64,000 nucleotides of DNA from Paenibacillus turicensis (GCF_017873435.1 NZ_JAGGKG010000003.1:1-64000); one strand, 5' to 3'; numbered from the stretch's first letter, positions 1 to 7,350 are shown. Translations and numbers: made by a program. The notes: a model not told the origin generated them from the letters alone.

Positions 1-1
1 T

Positions 2-88
2 TCTTACATGACTTCTCCAACTGCCATTCTGTCAATGAATGAAAACCTGAGAACGAGTGAGCAAACAAGAGAAAATATTAATTTATAG
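2..88 (+). CDS. C-terminal end of an unidentified protein (partial)
   Basis: One frame stays open from the window edge to a TAG stop and would encode a 28-residue tail ending RTSEQTRENINL. It is followed 15 bases later by the ribosome-binding site and start of the holin-like gene, so it may be the end of the preceding gene in the same cassette. The fragment is too short to identify and could be a chance open frame; the other two forward frames meet stops. Confidence 0.35.
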   Translation, partial: SYMTSPTAILSMNENLRTSEQTRENINL

Positions 89-103
89 TGGGAGGAAATA
101 AAA

Positions 104-391
104 ATGAATAACGCCATTTTAACTCAAGTATTATCCTTTGCATCTATTCTTGCCGTATTTGTGATGTCCATCGTACAGCTTGTAAAAACGACGCTCAACA
201 TCAACAAAAACCTTGTACCGCTTGTAGGCATTTTAGTTGGCTTGCTGATCGGTGTGGTCGCATATCCCTTTACAGACATGGATTTAGTATTGCGTTTATG
301 GTCTGGAGGACTTGCCGGTTTGAGTGCGACGGGATTATTTGAATTAGCCTTTAATAAACGAGATGGAAATACGAAGGATAAAGAGCTTTAA
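104..391 (+). CDS. Phage holin-like small membrane protein
   Basis: The 95-residue protein has hydrophobic segments at about 8-28 and 38-57 and a weaker one at 64-82, followed by a charged tail (FNKRDGNTKDKEL). This small multi-span layout with a hydrophilic C-terminus is typical of Firmicute phage holins, which open the membrane for endolysin or take part in release of phage-like particles. The start has a good ribosome-binding site (GGGAGGA). No endolysin lies in the window, so upstream sequence is needed to tell a prophage end from a domesticated lysis gene. Assignment rests on size, topology and general resemblance. Confidence 0.6.
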   Translation: MNNAILTQVLSFASILAVFVMSIVQLVKTTLNINKNLVPLVGILVGLLIGVVAYPFTDMDLVLRLWSGGLAGLSATGLFELAFNKRDGNTKDKEL

Positions 392-486
392 ACGACTTCA
401 AGAATCCATTCAGCAAATGAAACAGGATTAAGCAATACAATAAAATTATAAAGTTAGACAATAAGTAGCTAAGTCAAGCTACCGAT

Positions 487-536
487 AAACGGAGCAATAT
501 ACCAACTTTTAGGTATATTTGCTCCGTTTTTTTTAT
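487..536 (+). terminator. Rho-independent terminator after the holin-like gene
   Basis: A 17-base arm (aaacggagcaatatacc, 487-503) pairs with 512-528 around a short loop and is followed by a run of eight T. This is a strong intrinsic terminator that closes the holin transcript and isolates the downstream receptor gene. Confidence 0.9.
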
Positions 537-553
537 TTTCATAATTTAACTTA

Positions 554-582
554 TTGACAATATTAACCTATAGGTTTATGGT
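554..582 (+). promoter_or_regulatory. Sigma-A-type promoter with a palindrome in its spacer
   Basis: TTGACA (554-559) is followed after 17 bases by TATGGT (577-582). The spacer contains the perfect 12-bp palindrome AACCTATAGGTT (565-576), touching the -10 element. It lies about 100 bases upstream of the HTH-TPR receptor gene. A palindrome inside a promoter spacer is a classic operator position, so autoregulation by the receptor is plausible but inferred. Confidence 0.6.
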
Positions 583-678
583 TGAATTATACAAATAATA
601 CTCTAACATACATTTTGAATTGTGGGTTTTGAATTCTTTTTTAATTTGTACTGAATCATTTATTTAAGAGGTGGTGTC

Positions 679-2043
679 GTGAAATCATCTACTATCCTAG
701 CCGTCATGGAAAACTACATGAAGCAAAATTATTTAAATGGTCGGCAATTTGCCGAGCTGATCGGGGTTAACCCTGGAACAGTGACATATTTTTTTAACGG
801 TCAACGAATTATTACAGTGTACAACTTAGACAAGCTTACCGAAGTGATGGGGTATCCTGAAGGTTATTTTTATGAGCAATATATTGAGGATTACTTGCGT
901 GATCGAACCCCAAACTGGCGCCGAATTGGTCCTTATCTAAATCGTTGTGTAGAAATTGGCAAAATAGATTGCTTTAACAAGGTTGTAAATATATTAATGG
1001 AGCATTCTATCTACTGTAATTTATTGTTTGAACTGGCGGAGAAGTTGTTTAAGGAAGGCAATTATGCTTTAGCAGAAACCTTGTATGAAAACATAGCTTT
1101 AAGTGAGGAGAAGCAATATTCTGAGCGTCTTGCCGTGTGTCAGTATCGTCTTTTTAAAATTAAATTAGGAAAAAGCCAAGTTGATAATTACAAGGTTGCG
1201 AGTCAGTTTGAACCGTTTGTCGATCGCTTAGATGAGTGGGAGCAACTGGATGCCTTGAAGGATTTGGCGAATGTCTACCGTTCGCTTAGAAATTGGGAGC
1301 AGGTGGAGCTGTTCGCGAAGGAAATGGAGTATAAGGCGAACCTTCACTATTTCAGCAAAAAAAGAGAAAATCGCAATCCTATTCAGTTAAGTAGACCGCT
1401 TTTTGTATATATTACCTATAGCAAGCTGCTGCTCGCAGAGGTTTGTGAGGGAAGGAAGGACTTTGAGGGTGCGCTTCGCTATACATACCAATATGCGGAT
1501 TTGAGTTGGGTGCAGGAGCAGGATGAGGGTACAAACTATTGGAAAACTCTCTTTAGGAGGTGGTCAAAGGCAAATATATATGCGAATAAGCTGATGAATG
1601 GCGAATGTTGTGTACTATCAGAATACACAGAGTTTCTTAAACAACACCCAGATGAAATGGTTACAGGACTGTTTAATATTGTATTTGCTGCAAATCGATA
1701 TCATCTTAATGTAGATTATATTTTAAGAGAGTTTAGAAACAAGTTAGAAGCAGAATTAGAAGTCTACCCATCTCGCTTAGACAATGATCTTTACAAAGGA
1801 CAAGTTCTCTTTGACAGTTACAATACCTTTTTATATGAACTAACCTGTTACTATTTAAATAGAAGAAAGCATACACAGGGGTTAAACATTTTAATACACG
1901 GACTTAAAAACTCTATATTTCTCCACAAGGAAATAAATATTGTTAAATTTATGGCTTTGTTTGAGCAAGTGAGAGGTTCAGCTTCTGAGGAGATCAATGA
2001 AAAGTTTAAAAATATAATTAGCGAGGTGCTAGAGAAGGTATGA
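679..2043 (+). CDS. HTH-TPR peptide-sensing regulator (RRNPP type, AimR/Alo-receptor-like)
   Basis: The 454-residue protein has an N-terminal XRE-like helix-turn-helix (about 10-60, RQFAELIGVNPGTVTYFFNG) and then about 390 residues of helical repeats with TPR-like pairs (for example around 115-135, FELAEKLFKEGNYALAETLY). This architecture is that of RRNPP receptors, which bind imported signalling peptides. The GTG start is preceded by AAGAGGTGG. The stop overlaps the start of a 43-codon secreted pro-peptide gene by four bases, the usual receptor-peptide layout. Paenibacilli carry many such pairs (Alo systems, related to phage AimR). Target genes cannot be read from the window. A regulator unrelated to peptide sensing is less likely given the downstream gene. 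Confidence 0.8.
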   Translation: MKSSTILAVMENYMKQNYLNGRQFAELIGVNPGTVTYFFNGQRIITVYNLDKLTEVMGYPEGYFYEQYIEDYLRDRTPNWRRIGPYLNRCVEIGKIDCFNKVVNILMEHSIYCNLLFELAEKLFKEGNYALAETLYENIALSEEKQYSERLAVCQYRLFKIKLGKSQVDNYKVASQFEPFVDRLDEWEQLDALKDLANVYRSLRNWEQVELFAKEMEYKANLHYFSKKRENRNPIQLSRPLFVYITYSKLLLAEVCEGRKDFEGALRYTYQYADLSWVQEQDEGTNYWKTLFRRWSKANIYANKLMNGECCVLSEYTEFLKQHPDEMVTGLFNIVFAANRYHLNVDYILREFRNKLEAELEVYPSRLDNDLYKGQVLFDSYNTFLYELTCYYLNRRKHTQGLNILIHGLKNSIFLHKEINIVKFMALFEQVRGSASEEINEKFKNIISEVLEKV

Positions 2044-2171
2044 AGAAAAAAATTATAGTGATGTTACTTTTAAGCATGGTGTGTATATCCTCAGGTTTAG
2101 TCGAAGCAAGTCAACCAAGTCAATCGAGTCCATTAGGTATTCAAGTTAATTCTCAGCATGGTGGGGCTTAA
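2040..2171 (+). CDS. Phr/AloP-like secreted signalling pro-peptide
   Basis: This 43-codon ORF starts MKKKIIVMLLLSMVC, a lysine-rich n-region and hydrophobic core, and continues through a polar stretch (EASQPSQSS) to the C-terminus QVNSQHGGA. The layout matches Phr, NprX and AloP precursors, which are exported by Sec, trimmed, and re-imported by an oligopeptide permease to bind the cognate receptor. The mature signal is normally the last 5-8 residues, here perhaps SQHGGA. Its ATG overlaps the receptor stop as ATGA, implying translational coupling. It is followed by a terminator, so the two genes form a complete unit. Function is inferred from context and architecture. Confidence 0.75.
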   Translation: MKKKIIVMLLLSMVCISSGLVEASQPSQSSPLGIQVNSQHGGA

Positions 2172-2202
2172 TCATTGTTTTGAATTTTAACAGAGAGTAG
2201 GG

Positions 2203-2240
2203 ACAAGCCGCATCTAGTATATGGATGTGGCTTGTTTTAT
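2203..2240 (+). terminator. Rho-independent terminator of the receptor-peptide unit
   Basis: acaagccgcatc (2203-2214) pairs with gatgtggcttgt (2224-2235), with one G-U pair, and is followed by TTTT. It ends the receptor/pro-peptide transcript just 32 bases after the peptide stop codon. Confidence 0.8.
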
Positions 2241-2295
2241 ACAATTCAGAAAATTTGTATATCTCTACAATGTCCCACATAGAATTGGTGAAATA

Positions 2296-3183
2296 TTAAT
2301 TTAACTTTTGTTTGATTAAGATCGCTTCCCAATCCTCAGGAAATCCAATTCGTTCTAACTCTATAAAGTCATTATATTCGTTAAGTAACGCTTCCAACCG
2401 TATCACAAAATTATTCCATTTCTTTTGTTCAGGAATTAGATGTTTAAGAACATAAAGGTGAGCAAAAATTCGGTTTTGCTTAATACGCAGCTTTTTGGAT
2501 TTATGATCCAGTCTTGGCTTGCTTGTAAACGATCGGTTATATAATCTGCCATAGTGAGCACATATATTACGAACATAAGATAGGCATTTAAGCCAACTCT
2601 CAAGATAAATTGCTGGTGCTTGATAATTGTTTTTTGCAATATAATTCTTATCTTCATTTTTCATATTAGAGTACAACTTTGAAAGAGTTCCGAACGAGAG
2701 TATTTCAATTGCTACCCAAATGGGGATGTTTCCTTCATATTTACTGAAATGGTGCTTAATAAATATTTCTTGAGATCGACTGATTTCCTTATTCAATTCA
2801 GTAACAAAAGTCTCATGATAGTTTTCATTTTCAAAATGTGATGATTCCAAATGTCCTAAGGCGCCATATGTATGAGCAATGTGATAAGAAATATGAGTGC
2901 GAAAAGAAATTTCTACTTGCTCTGTTAGGTCCATAATCAAGTAGCGTAAACGATGATCAAATTCATATATGGCATGGATTTGGGTAAATGTTACTCCGGA
3001 GTGAAATCGATCATTGCTTTTGAGACTCAACCCATATGCGCTCAGACGGTAATAATTAATTCTCTGCAATGTTTTAAGAGCAGCATCTTCATCATCTATT
3101 ATAAGGCCTCGTTTTTTTAGAATTACAATTTGTTCTTCGAAAGTAGCAGGTGGCTTAAGCCCAAGAGCTATTTGTGGATTCAT
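2296..3183 (-). CDS. Abi_2 family (AbiD/AbiF-like) HEPN abortive-infection protein
   Basis: The 295-residue protein starting MNPQIALGLKPP contains the marks of the Abi_2 family: an N-terminal TFEEQIVILKKRG segment, INYYRLSAYG, and the C-terminal RNICAHYGRLYN, an R-x4-H HEPN ribonuclease motif. Family members are phage-defence effectors that act by growth arrest, probably through RNA cleavage. An upstream in-frame ATG (3225) would add 14 residues, but it has no ribosome-binding site and lies inside the hairpin RNA described separately; the ATG at 3183 is preceded by GGGGGA. The gene stands alone, convergent with the peptide unit. Confidence 0.85.
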   Translation of the reverse strand: MNPQIALGLKPPATFEEQIVILKKRGLIIDDEDAALKTLQRINYYRLSAYGLSLKSNDRFHSGVTFTQIHAIYEFDHRLRYLIMDLTEQVEISFRTHISYHIAHTYGALGHLESSHFENENYHETFVTELNKEISRSQEIFIKHHFSKYEGNIPIWVAIEILSFGTLSKLYSNMKNEDKNYIAKNNYQAPAIYLESWLKCLSYVRNICAHYGRLYNRSFTSKPRLDHKSKKLRIKQNRIFAHLYVLKHLIPEQKKWNNFVIRLEALLNEYNDFIELERIGFPEDWEAILIKQKLN

Positions 3184-3201
3184 AGAATTCCCCCGAATAA
3201 T

Positions 3202-3251
3202 AAAAAGGCCCACCTTGGTACGCATTGTTAAGAGGCGTGGTGGGATCTGTT
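3202..3251 (-). ncRNA. Candidate AbiF-associated hairpin RNA upstream of the Abi gene
   Basis: On the minus strand, about 7 bases after the predicted transcription start, CCCACC (3244-3239) pairs with GGTGGG (3214-3209). Immediately inside, ACGC (3238-3235) pairs with GCGT (3223-3220). The outer stem runs directly into CC and five T (to 3202), as in a short terminated RNA. The ribosome-binding site of the Abi gene follows at once. Small structured RNAs are known upstream of abiF-type genes and are proposed to act as RNA antitoxins or guides. Identity here rests on location and structure; no covariance search was possible. Confidence 0.6.
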
Positions 3252-3257
3252 ACCTTA

Positions 3258-3286
3258 ATTTTACAATAGTTATATTCAGTTGTCAA
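3258..3286 (-). promoter_or_regulatory. Sigma-A promoter for the hairpin RNA and Abi gene
   Basis: On the minus strand TTGACA (3286-3281) is separated by exactly 17 bases from TAAAAT (3263-3258). This near-consensus promoter would start RNA near 3251, immediately upstream of the hairpin, so a short abundant RNA with occasional read-through into the Abi gene is expected. Confidence 0.75.
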
Positions 3287-3566
3287 ACCATTTATCAATT
3301 TAGCAAGTTGAAAATGATAGAGAAATTTCATAATAAACTAAAAATTCTTACTCAAGTTTTTAAGCAGTAGTTTGATTCCTAATTTCTTACCTGTTATTGT
3401 AAAAACTGAGGGTCAATATTTTGAATAACTCTAATAACCTTATGAATGATATCTTGTGTTATCTATAAATATCCCCATCCCCTCAATCTCAGCAACTAAA
3501 ATCAAGGCACACCATCTCCATTATCCTATAATGGCTGTAGAGTGGTTGAAACGAGGTGAACAATTC

Positions 3567-4544
3567 ATGTACGAGTGGCATAAGCAGATCAACATCATTG
3601 TAAATGAAATTGACGAATGTATTAAAGAGCGTAACGATGAAGCGCTAACTCTGTCTTCTTTGTCTAGCAAGCTGGGTTATTCCGAGTTCCATACAACGAG
3701 AAAATTTAAGGAAATATCGGGCATACAGTTTAGAGATTATTTGCGGCTGAGAAAGCTAGCTTTTGCGTTAAAAGAGGTGCGAGATAGCGAAAAAAGCATT
3801 GTTGATATTGCCTTTGATTATGGCTTTTCCTCGCATGAAGCTTTTACAAGAGCCTTCAAAGGCACCTATGGTGTTGCGCCAATCGAGTATCGTAAACACC
3901 CTTTGCCTGTGGTGCTCCGTACAAAAATACTCCCCTTTGACCGCTACTTTTTAGGTATTGGAGAGATTGGAATGGTAAAATCTACGGAGGATGTTAAGAT
4001 TTATTTTGTAACGATTCCCGCCCATAAGCTTTTGTACGTTAAAAACTATGAAAGTAACGGCTATTGGGATTTTTGGCAAAAGCAAAGCACTGTACCAGGA
4101 CAAGATTGTGATACCATTTGTGGGTTACTGGATAGTGTGAAAGGAAAGCTAGATGACCTAGGGGATGATACAGGGATTTGTAACGGGGGATCTGGTCAGG
4201 TGTTGGGATACATTCATGATCCAGAGGCTCGCAAGTTTGATTGTTATGCTGTTCCTCGTGCCGAATTTTATGGCGTGCGTCTTGCCGCTGATTATGACGG
4301 GGAAGTGCCACCCCAAATGCTGATGATGGACGTTCCTGAAGCGGAATACATCGTGTTTGAACATGGCCCATTTGATTATGAAAAAGAAAATCGGATTGTG
4401 GAGGACACAGTGGATCTGGCAGTCGCTACTTTTGATTATGCAGGCACAGGTTATTGCTTTGACACTTCACCAGGGAGAGTAGCCTACTTTTACCATGACC
4501 CAACCCGCTTTTGGAAGTACATTCGACCTGTACGGAAAGTATAA
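3567..4544 (+). CDS. AraC-family regulator with GyrI-like effector-binding domain
   Basis: The 325-residue protein has an N-terminal AraC/XylS double helix-turn-helix (about 5-110; SSLSSKLGYSEFHTTRKFKEISG and IAFDYGFSSHEAFTRAFKGTYG motifs) and a C-terminal GyrI-like domain (about 135-325), a fold that binds small hydrophobic or drug-like ligands. The order HTH then GyrI matches Rob/SoxS-like ligand-responsive regulators. The start was set at the ATG with GAGGTG eight bases upstream; the frame is open for 37 further codons upstream with no ribosome-binding site. No obvious target is adjacent. Confidence 0.8.
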   Translation: MYEWHKQINIIVNEIDECIKERNDEALTLSSLSSKLGYSEFHTTRKFKEISGIQFRDYLRLRKLAFALKEVRDSEKSIVDIAFDYGFSSHEAFTRAFKGTYGVAPIEYRKHPLPVVLRTKILPFDRYFLGIGEIGMVKSTEDVKIYFVTIPAHKLLYVKNYESNGYWDFWQKQSTVPGQDCDTICGLLDSVKGKLDDLGDDTGICNGGSGQVLGYIHDPEARKFDCYAVPRAEFYGVRLAADYDGEVPPQMLMMDVPEAEYIVFEHGPFDYEKENRIVEDTVDLAVATFDYAGTGYCFDTSPGRVAYFYHDPTRFWKYIRPVRKV

Positions 4545-4620
4545 ATCATTCTTCAAAGTGTATAAAGTATTTAAAATGTTAGAATGTTTTGAATCATATG
4601 AATGCTTAAAAGATTTAAAA

Positions 4621-4656
4621 GGCTTTAAAGGTTTGAAAGGTTTTAAAGGTTTGAAA
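4621..4656 (+). repeat. Two tandem 18-bp repeats, low complexity
   Basis: ggctttaaaggtttgaaa is followed directly by ggttttaaaggtttgaaa, one base different, inside a TTTAAA-rich tract (about 4560-4670) after the AraC-GyrI gene. The rest of 4545-5046 has a bidirectional terminator and copy A of the dispersed palindromic element; no gene is supported there. Confidence 0.7.
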
Positions 4657-4763
4657 TGTTGTAAATTGAAAAAGTACGATAATATAAAATCGTTATATTT
4701 TTCACCTCGGTCTATGAATTTAGTTGCTAAGCGATAAGTAGCAACAAACCCAAGATAAATAAA

Positions 4764-4822
4764 AAAGCCAAGCTATTCACATTGTTTTACTGTACTTGTG
4801 AACAGCTTGGCTTTATGCTTTT
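4764..4822. terminator. Bidirectional intrinsic terminator
   Basis: aaagccaagctattcac (4764-4780) pairs with gtgaacagcttggcttt (4798-4814) with one mismatch. It is flanked by an A run on the left and T-rich sequence on the right, so it can terminate the AraC-GyrI transcript and, on the other strand, the yitT-like transcript. Confidence 0.75.
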
Positions 4823-4844
4823 CTCTCCCTGCCCCTCACTTAAA

Positions 4845-5030
4845 TTAGTGGTTGACACCAACTCACATTAGCGAAGGGACAGAGGGATTCTGGAGAATGA
4901 AATATTCGTATTTGAAACCAGATTTCTACTATAGAATTTAATCTAATGGAAGAAATCTGGTTTCAACAACGATCGCAAGAACCCTCTGGAGCGCAGCAAC
5001 CACCTTCACAGTGAAAGTGTCAATCACTAA
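4845..5030. repeat. Dispersed palindromic element, copy A (MITE-like)
   Basis: The 186-bp element is bounded by TTAGTGGTTGACAC (4845-4858) and GTGTCAATCACTAA (5017-5030), which are inverted repeats matching at 13 of 14 positions. Inside, cagaggg pairs with ccctctg and gaaaccagattt pairs with aaatctggtttc. Related elements occur at 14564, 20113, 61686 and 63566. It lies between two convergent genes. Confidence 0.8.
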
Positions 5031-5046
5031 TTTACAGCCTTCGTCT

Positions 5047-5898
5047 CTACTTCGATATATCCACAAACCCTTCCCCAAACACATCTCTTGCATCATGAAT
5101 CGTCACAAACGCATTTTTATCGGTTTTGCGAATGATCTTTTTCAACGTCGTAACCTCTTGCTTGTTAATGACGGTATACAGCACTTCTTTAGGCAACTTC
5201 GTATAATAACCGTATCCGGTTAGCACCGTAACACCACGATCTAAAACGTGGCTAACCTGCTCTGCAATTTCATCCTGTTTTTCAGATATAATGGTAACTG
5301 CTTTTTTCGGGTTTAAGCCTTCGACCACAAAGTCCATTACCTTTGTCCCCACAAATAACATGACGATCGTTAGCATGAGTTTTTCTGCACCAATAATAAA
5401 GTAACAGGAGAAAGCGACGATAAGATCAAAAAATAATAAAGCATAGCTAATATTCCAGTTTAAATATTTGTTCATCAGTCTGGCTAAAATAACCGTCCCC
5501 GCAGACGTGCCCCCTGCACGCACAATCAGCCCAATTCCCAAACCGACCATTAAGCCTCCAAAAATGGCATTGATCATCGGTTCATTAGATGTAATACTCC
5601 AGTTGTGACTAATACCGAGGAAAAAGGAATGTGCCGCCACAGCAATAATCGTATATAAAGTAGTTAGCTTCCCAAGAAATTTGTATCCAATTAAAATGAG
5701 GCAGGAATTAATAATTAAGCTCGTGAGCCAGGGCTGAAATGCGAATAAGTAATACAAAATGATGGTAACACCTGTTACGCCACCTTCGCCAAACTCATGG
5801 GGAATGACAAATAAATTTATTCCCAGCGCAAAAATAAAAGAGCCAAGTATGACAGATAGCACTTCCATCATGCGCGTTTTTACAACATTCATGTCCAA
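5047..5898 (-). CDS. YitT family integral membrane protein (DUF161 + DUF2179)
   Basis: The 283-residue protein has about five membrane segments in residues 10-200 (for example SVILGSFIFALGINLFVIP and AIFGGLMVGLGIGLIVRAGGTSAG) and a C-terminal soluble DUF2179 domain (about 220-275). The glycine-rich GLGIGLIVRAGGTSAGTVILARL stretch and the VIPHEFGEGGVTG motif are characteristic of YitT proteins, widespread in Bacillales and of unsettled transport function. A TTG at 5898 sits seven bases after GGAAGG; an ATG two codons later is the alternative start. Monocistronic by layout. Confidence 0.85.
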   Translation of the reverse strand: MDMNVVKTRMMEVLSVILGSFIFALGINLFVIPHEFGEGGVTGVTIILYYLFAFQPWLTSLIINSCLILIGYKFLGKLTTLYTIIAVAAHSFFLGISHNWSITSNEPMINAIFGGLMVGLGIGLIVRAGGTSAGTVILARLMNKYLNWNISYALLFFDLIVAFSCYFIIGAEKLMLTIVMLFVGTKVMDFVVEGLNPKKAVTIISEKQDEIAEQVSHVLDRGVTVLTGYGYYTKLPKEVLYTVINKQEVTTLKKIIRKTDKNAFVTIHDARDVFGEGFVDISK

Positions 5899-6241
5899 TC
5901 ACAATCCTTCCAATGTCCAGTTTCGTTTAATTTCTTATTTATATAGGAAACATTTCATTAAGACTTTAGTGTCACCACTAAGCAATCACATTATATGTGA
6001 AGGTTCAAGTTTCACCCTGTACATCTAATCATGTAAGTGTAAAAATCTCAAGTTTTCATACTAATATATTAATAATGTAACAATGTAGTTGGTTAAAGTA
6101 GCTAAATATATTTATTCCATGAATATTCATATAGGCTAAGTTCCTAACGTGTGATATGATAGACGGCGTGTCTTAGGTTTGTCGTAACAATCGAAGACAA
6201 TAATAAATATTTTTATAGATAAAATGGGGGATCGGTTAAGT

Positions 6242-6859
6242 ATGTCATCACAATCAACACAGCATGTCAAAATCGTGAGTGCAGACCCTAGTGCAATCGG
6301 GTTGTTTGGTCTTGCGATTGTAACCTTAGTAGCTTCATCACAAAAGCTTGGAATCACTACGGGGTTAGGATACGCTGTTCCATGGGCAATCTTTTTAGGC
6401 GCATTTGCACAATTATTTGCAGCGATTCAGGATGCGAAGCATAATAATACATTTGGTATGACCGCATTTGGTGCATATGCATTTTTCTGGTTTGGCATGG
6501 GTGCAAGCTGGCTCGTGAAGATGGGCGTATTTGGAGAAGCATTAGCTTCACAAATCGATGTTAAGCAGCTTGGTTTTGCATTTGCAGGTTATTTTATTTT
6601 CACTGTGTTTATGACCATTGGGGCAATGGAGACACACAAAGTATTATTTACGATTTTTTTACTCATTGACTTTTTATTTTTAGGATTATCATTAGATTCC
6701 TTTGGCGTGGGCAATGGGTTCTTCCATGAAGTTGCTGCGTTTGCGGAGTTAGCGATTGCGATTGTTTCATTATATGGTTGCGGAGCAGCTGTGCTAAATA
6801 CTCATTTTGGCAAGGTATTCCTGCCAGTGGGTAAGCCATTTGGTATTTTTAAAAAGTAA
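6242..6859 (+). CDS. GPR1/FUN34/YaaH (SatP) family acetate/succinate transporter
   Basis: The 205-residue protein has six predicted membrane spans. It carries a variant of the family signature near its N-terminus (DPSAIGLFGLAIVTLVAS, where family members usually have NP.PLGL.GF). Members move acetate, succinate or related monocarboxylates with protons through a hexameric channel. The start is the ATG preceded by GGGGG at 6226-6230; an ATG six codons upstream has no ribosome-binding site. A terminator follows; the gene appears to be alone. TATGAT with an upstream TG near 6150 is a possible extended -10. Confidence 0.85.
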   Translation: MSSQSTQHVKIVSADPSAIGLFGLAIVTLVASSQKLGITTGLGYAVPWAIFLGAFAQLFAAIQDAKHNNTFGMTAFGAYAFFWFGMGASWLVKMGVFGEALASQIDVKQLGFAFAGYFIFTVFMTIGAMETHKVLFTIFLLIDFLFLGLSLDSFGVGNGFFHEVAAFAELAIAIVSLYGCGAAVLNTHFGKVFLPVGKPFGIFKK

Positions 6860-6938
6860 AAAGTGTAAAAGTTAAACTTAAGTAGATTTTGACAACGTTT
6901 GTGAGTCATAGACTCCTAGATCATAGACGCTGAGATAA

Positions 6939-6980
6939 GAAGACCTTAGAATGCTTTTATTAGCATTTTAGGGTCTTATT
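6939..6980 (+). terminator. Intrinsic terminator after the SatP-like gene
   Basis: aagaccttagaatgct (6939-6954) pairs with agcattttagggtctt (6962-6977), with G-U pairs, loop tttatt. It separates the transporter gene from the peptide gene promoter at 7038. Confidence 0.75.
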
Positions 6981-7037
6981 TACATATATTGATTTCACAT
7001 AAAAGATACCAACCTTATGAGGCTAGATTGTAAATTA

Positions 7038-7046
7038 TGGTATACT
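7038..7046 (+). promoter_or_regulatory. Extended -10 promoter of the small hydrophobic peptide gene
   Basis: TGGTATACT is an extended -10 (TG-n-TATACT); no good -35 is seen. Transcription from about 7053 would give an RNA of about 220 bases ending at the 7227-7271 terminator, with a 57-base leader that carries an accggtgg stretch complementary to the terminator stem. Confidence 0.55.
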
Positions 7047-7109
7047 AAAAGGGACAAAGTAACCGGTGGGATTACTGACACGGCGACTCTTCCGAAAGGA
7101 GGTGACGCT

Positions 7110-7244
7110 GTGTCACTTGATCTTATAGTGAAAATTCTTGACGTGCTACTAAAAGTAGTCGGTATTCTCTCAAGTATGTTAAGTCTGCTTGGAAGTAATA
7201 AAGAGAAGAAAACACGTAAAATCAAGAAAAACCACCGGCGATAG
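7110..7244 (+). CDS. Small hydrophobic peptide, type I toxin (holin-like toxin) candidate
   Basis: From GTG 7110, preceded by a very strong ribosome-binding site (AAAGGAGGTGA, spacing 5), the gene encodes 44 residues: a hydrophobic helix (LDLIVKILDVLLKVVGILSS) and a basic tail (KEKKTRKIKKNHRR). The longer frame from 7017 lacks a ribosome-binding site. One membrane helix with a lysine-rich tail, a very strong ribosome-binding site and a compact strongly terminated transcript are features of TxpA/BsrG and holin-like toxins. The leader ccggtgg (7062-7068) can pair with ccaccgg (7232-7238) in the 3-prime end, a fold known to block translation in such mRNAs. No antisense RNA promoter was found. 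Confidence 0.6.
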   Translation: MSLDLIVKILDVLLKVVGILSSMLSLLGSNKEKKTRKIKKNHRR

Positions 7245-7271
7245 GTTGGCTCCCTTACCGGTGGTTTTTCT
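7227..7271 (+). terminator. Strong terminator overlapping the end of the peptide gene
   Basis: aaaaccaccgg (from 7228) pairs with ccggtggttttt (7258-7269) and a T run. The left arm lies inside the last codons of the peptide, so coding and termination overlap. Confidence 0.9.
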
Positions 7272-7316
7272 CTTTACTTGAATAACTCGCCGTGGTTGCC
7301 CACTGGCCTTTGTTAT

Positions 7317-7350
7317 AAGTCACGATGTTACAGCATCGTGGCTTTTCTTT
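7317..7350 (+). terminator. Second hairpin terminator
   Basis: aagtcacgatg (7317-7327) pairs with catcgtggctttt (7334-7346). It lies only 46 bases after the previous terminator. It may end a separate short RNA or act as a back-up; on the minus strand it follows no gene. Confidence 0.7.

Noticed and set aside
4495-4737. 80-codon plus-strand ORF with KGFKGLKGFKGLK repeats
   Set aside because: It overlaps the end of the AraC-GyrI gene in another frame, has no ribosome-binding site, and its repetitive protein simply reflects the 18-bp TTTAAAGG repeats.
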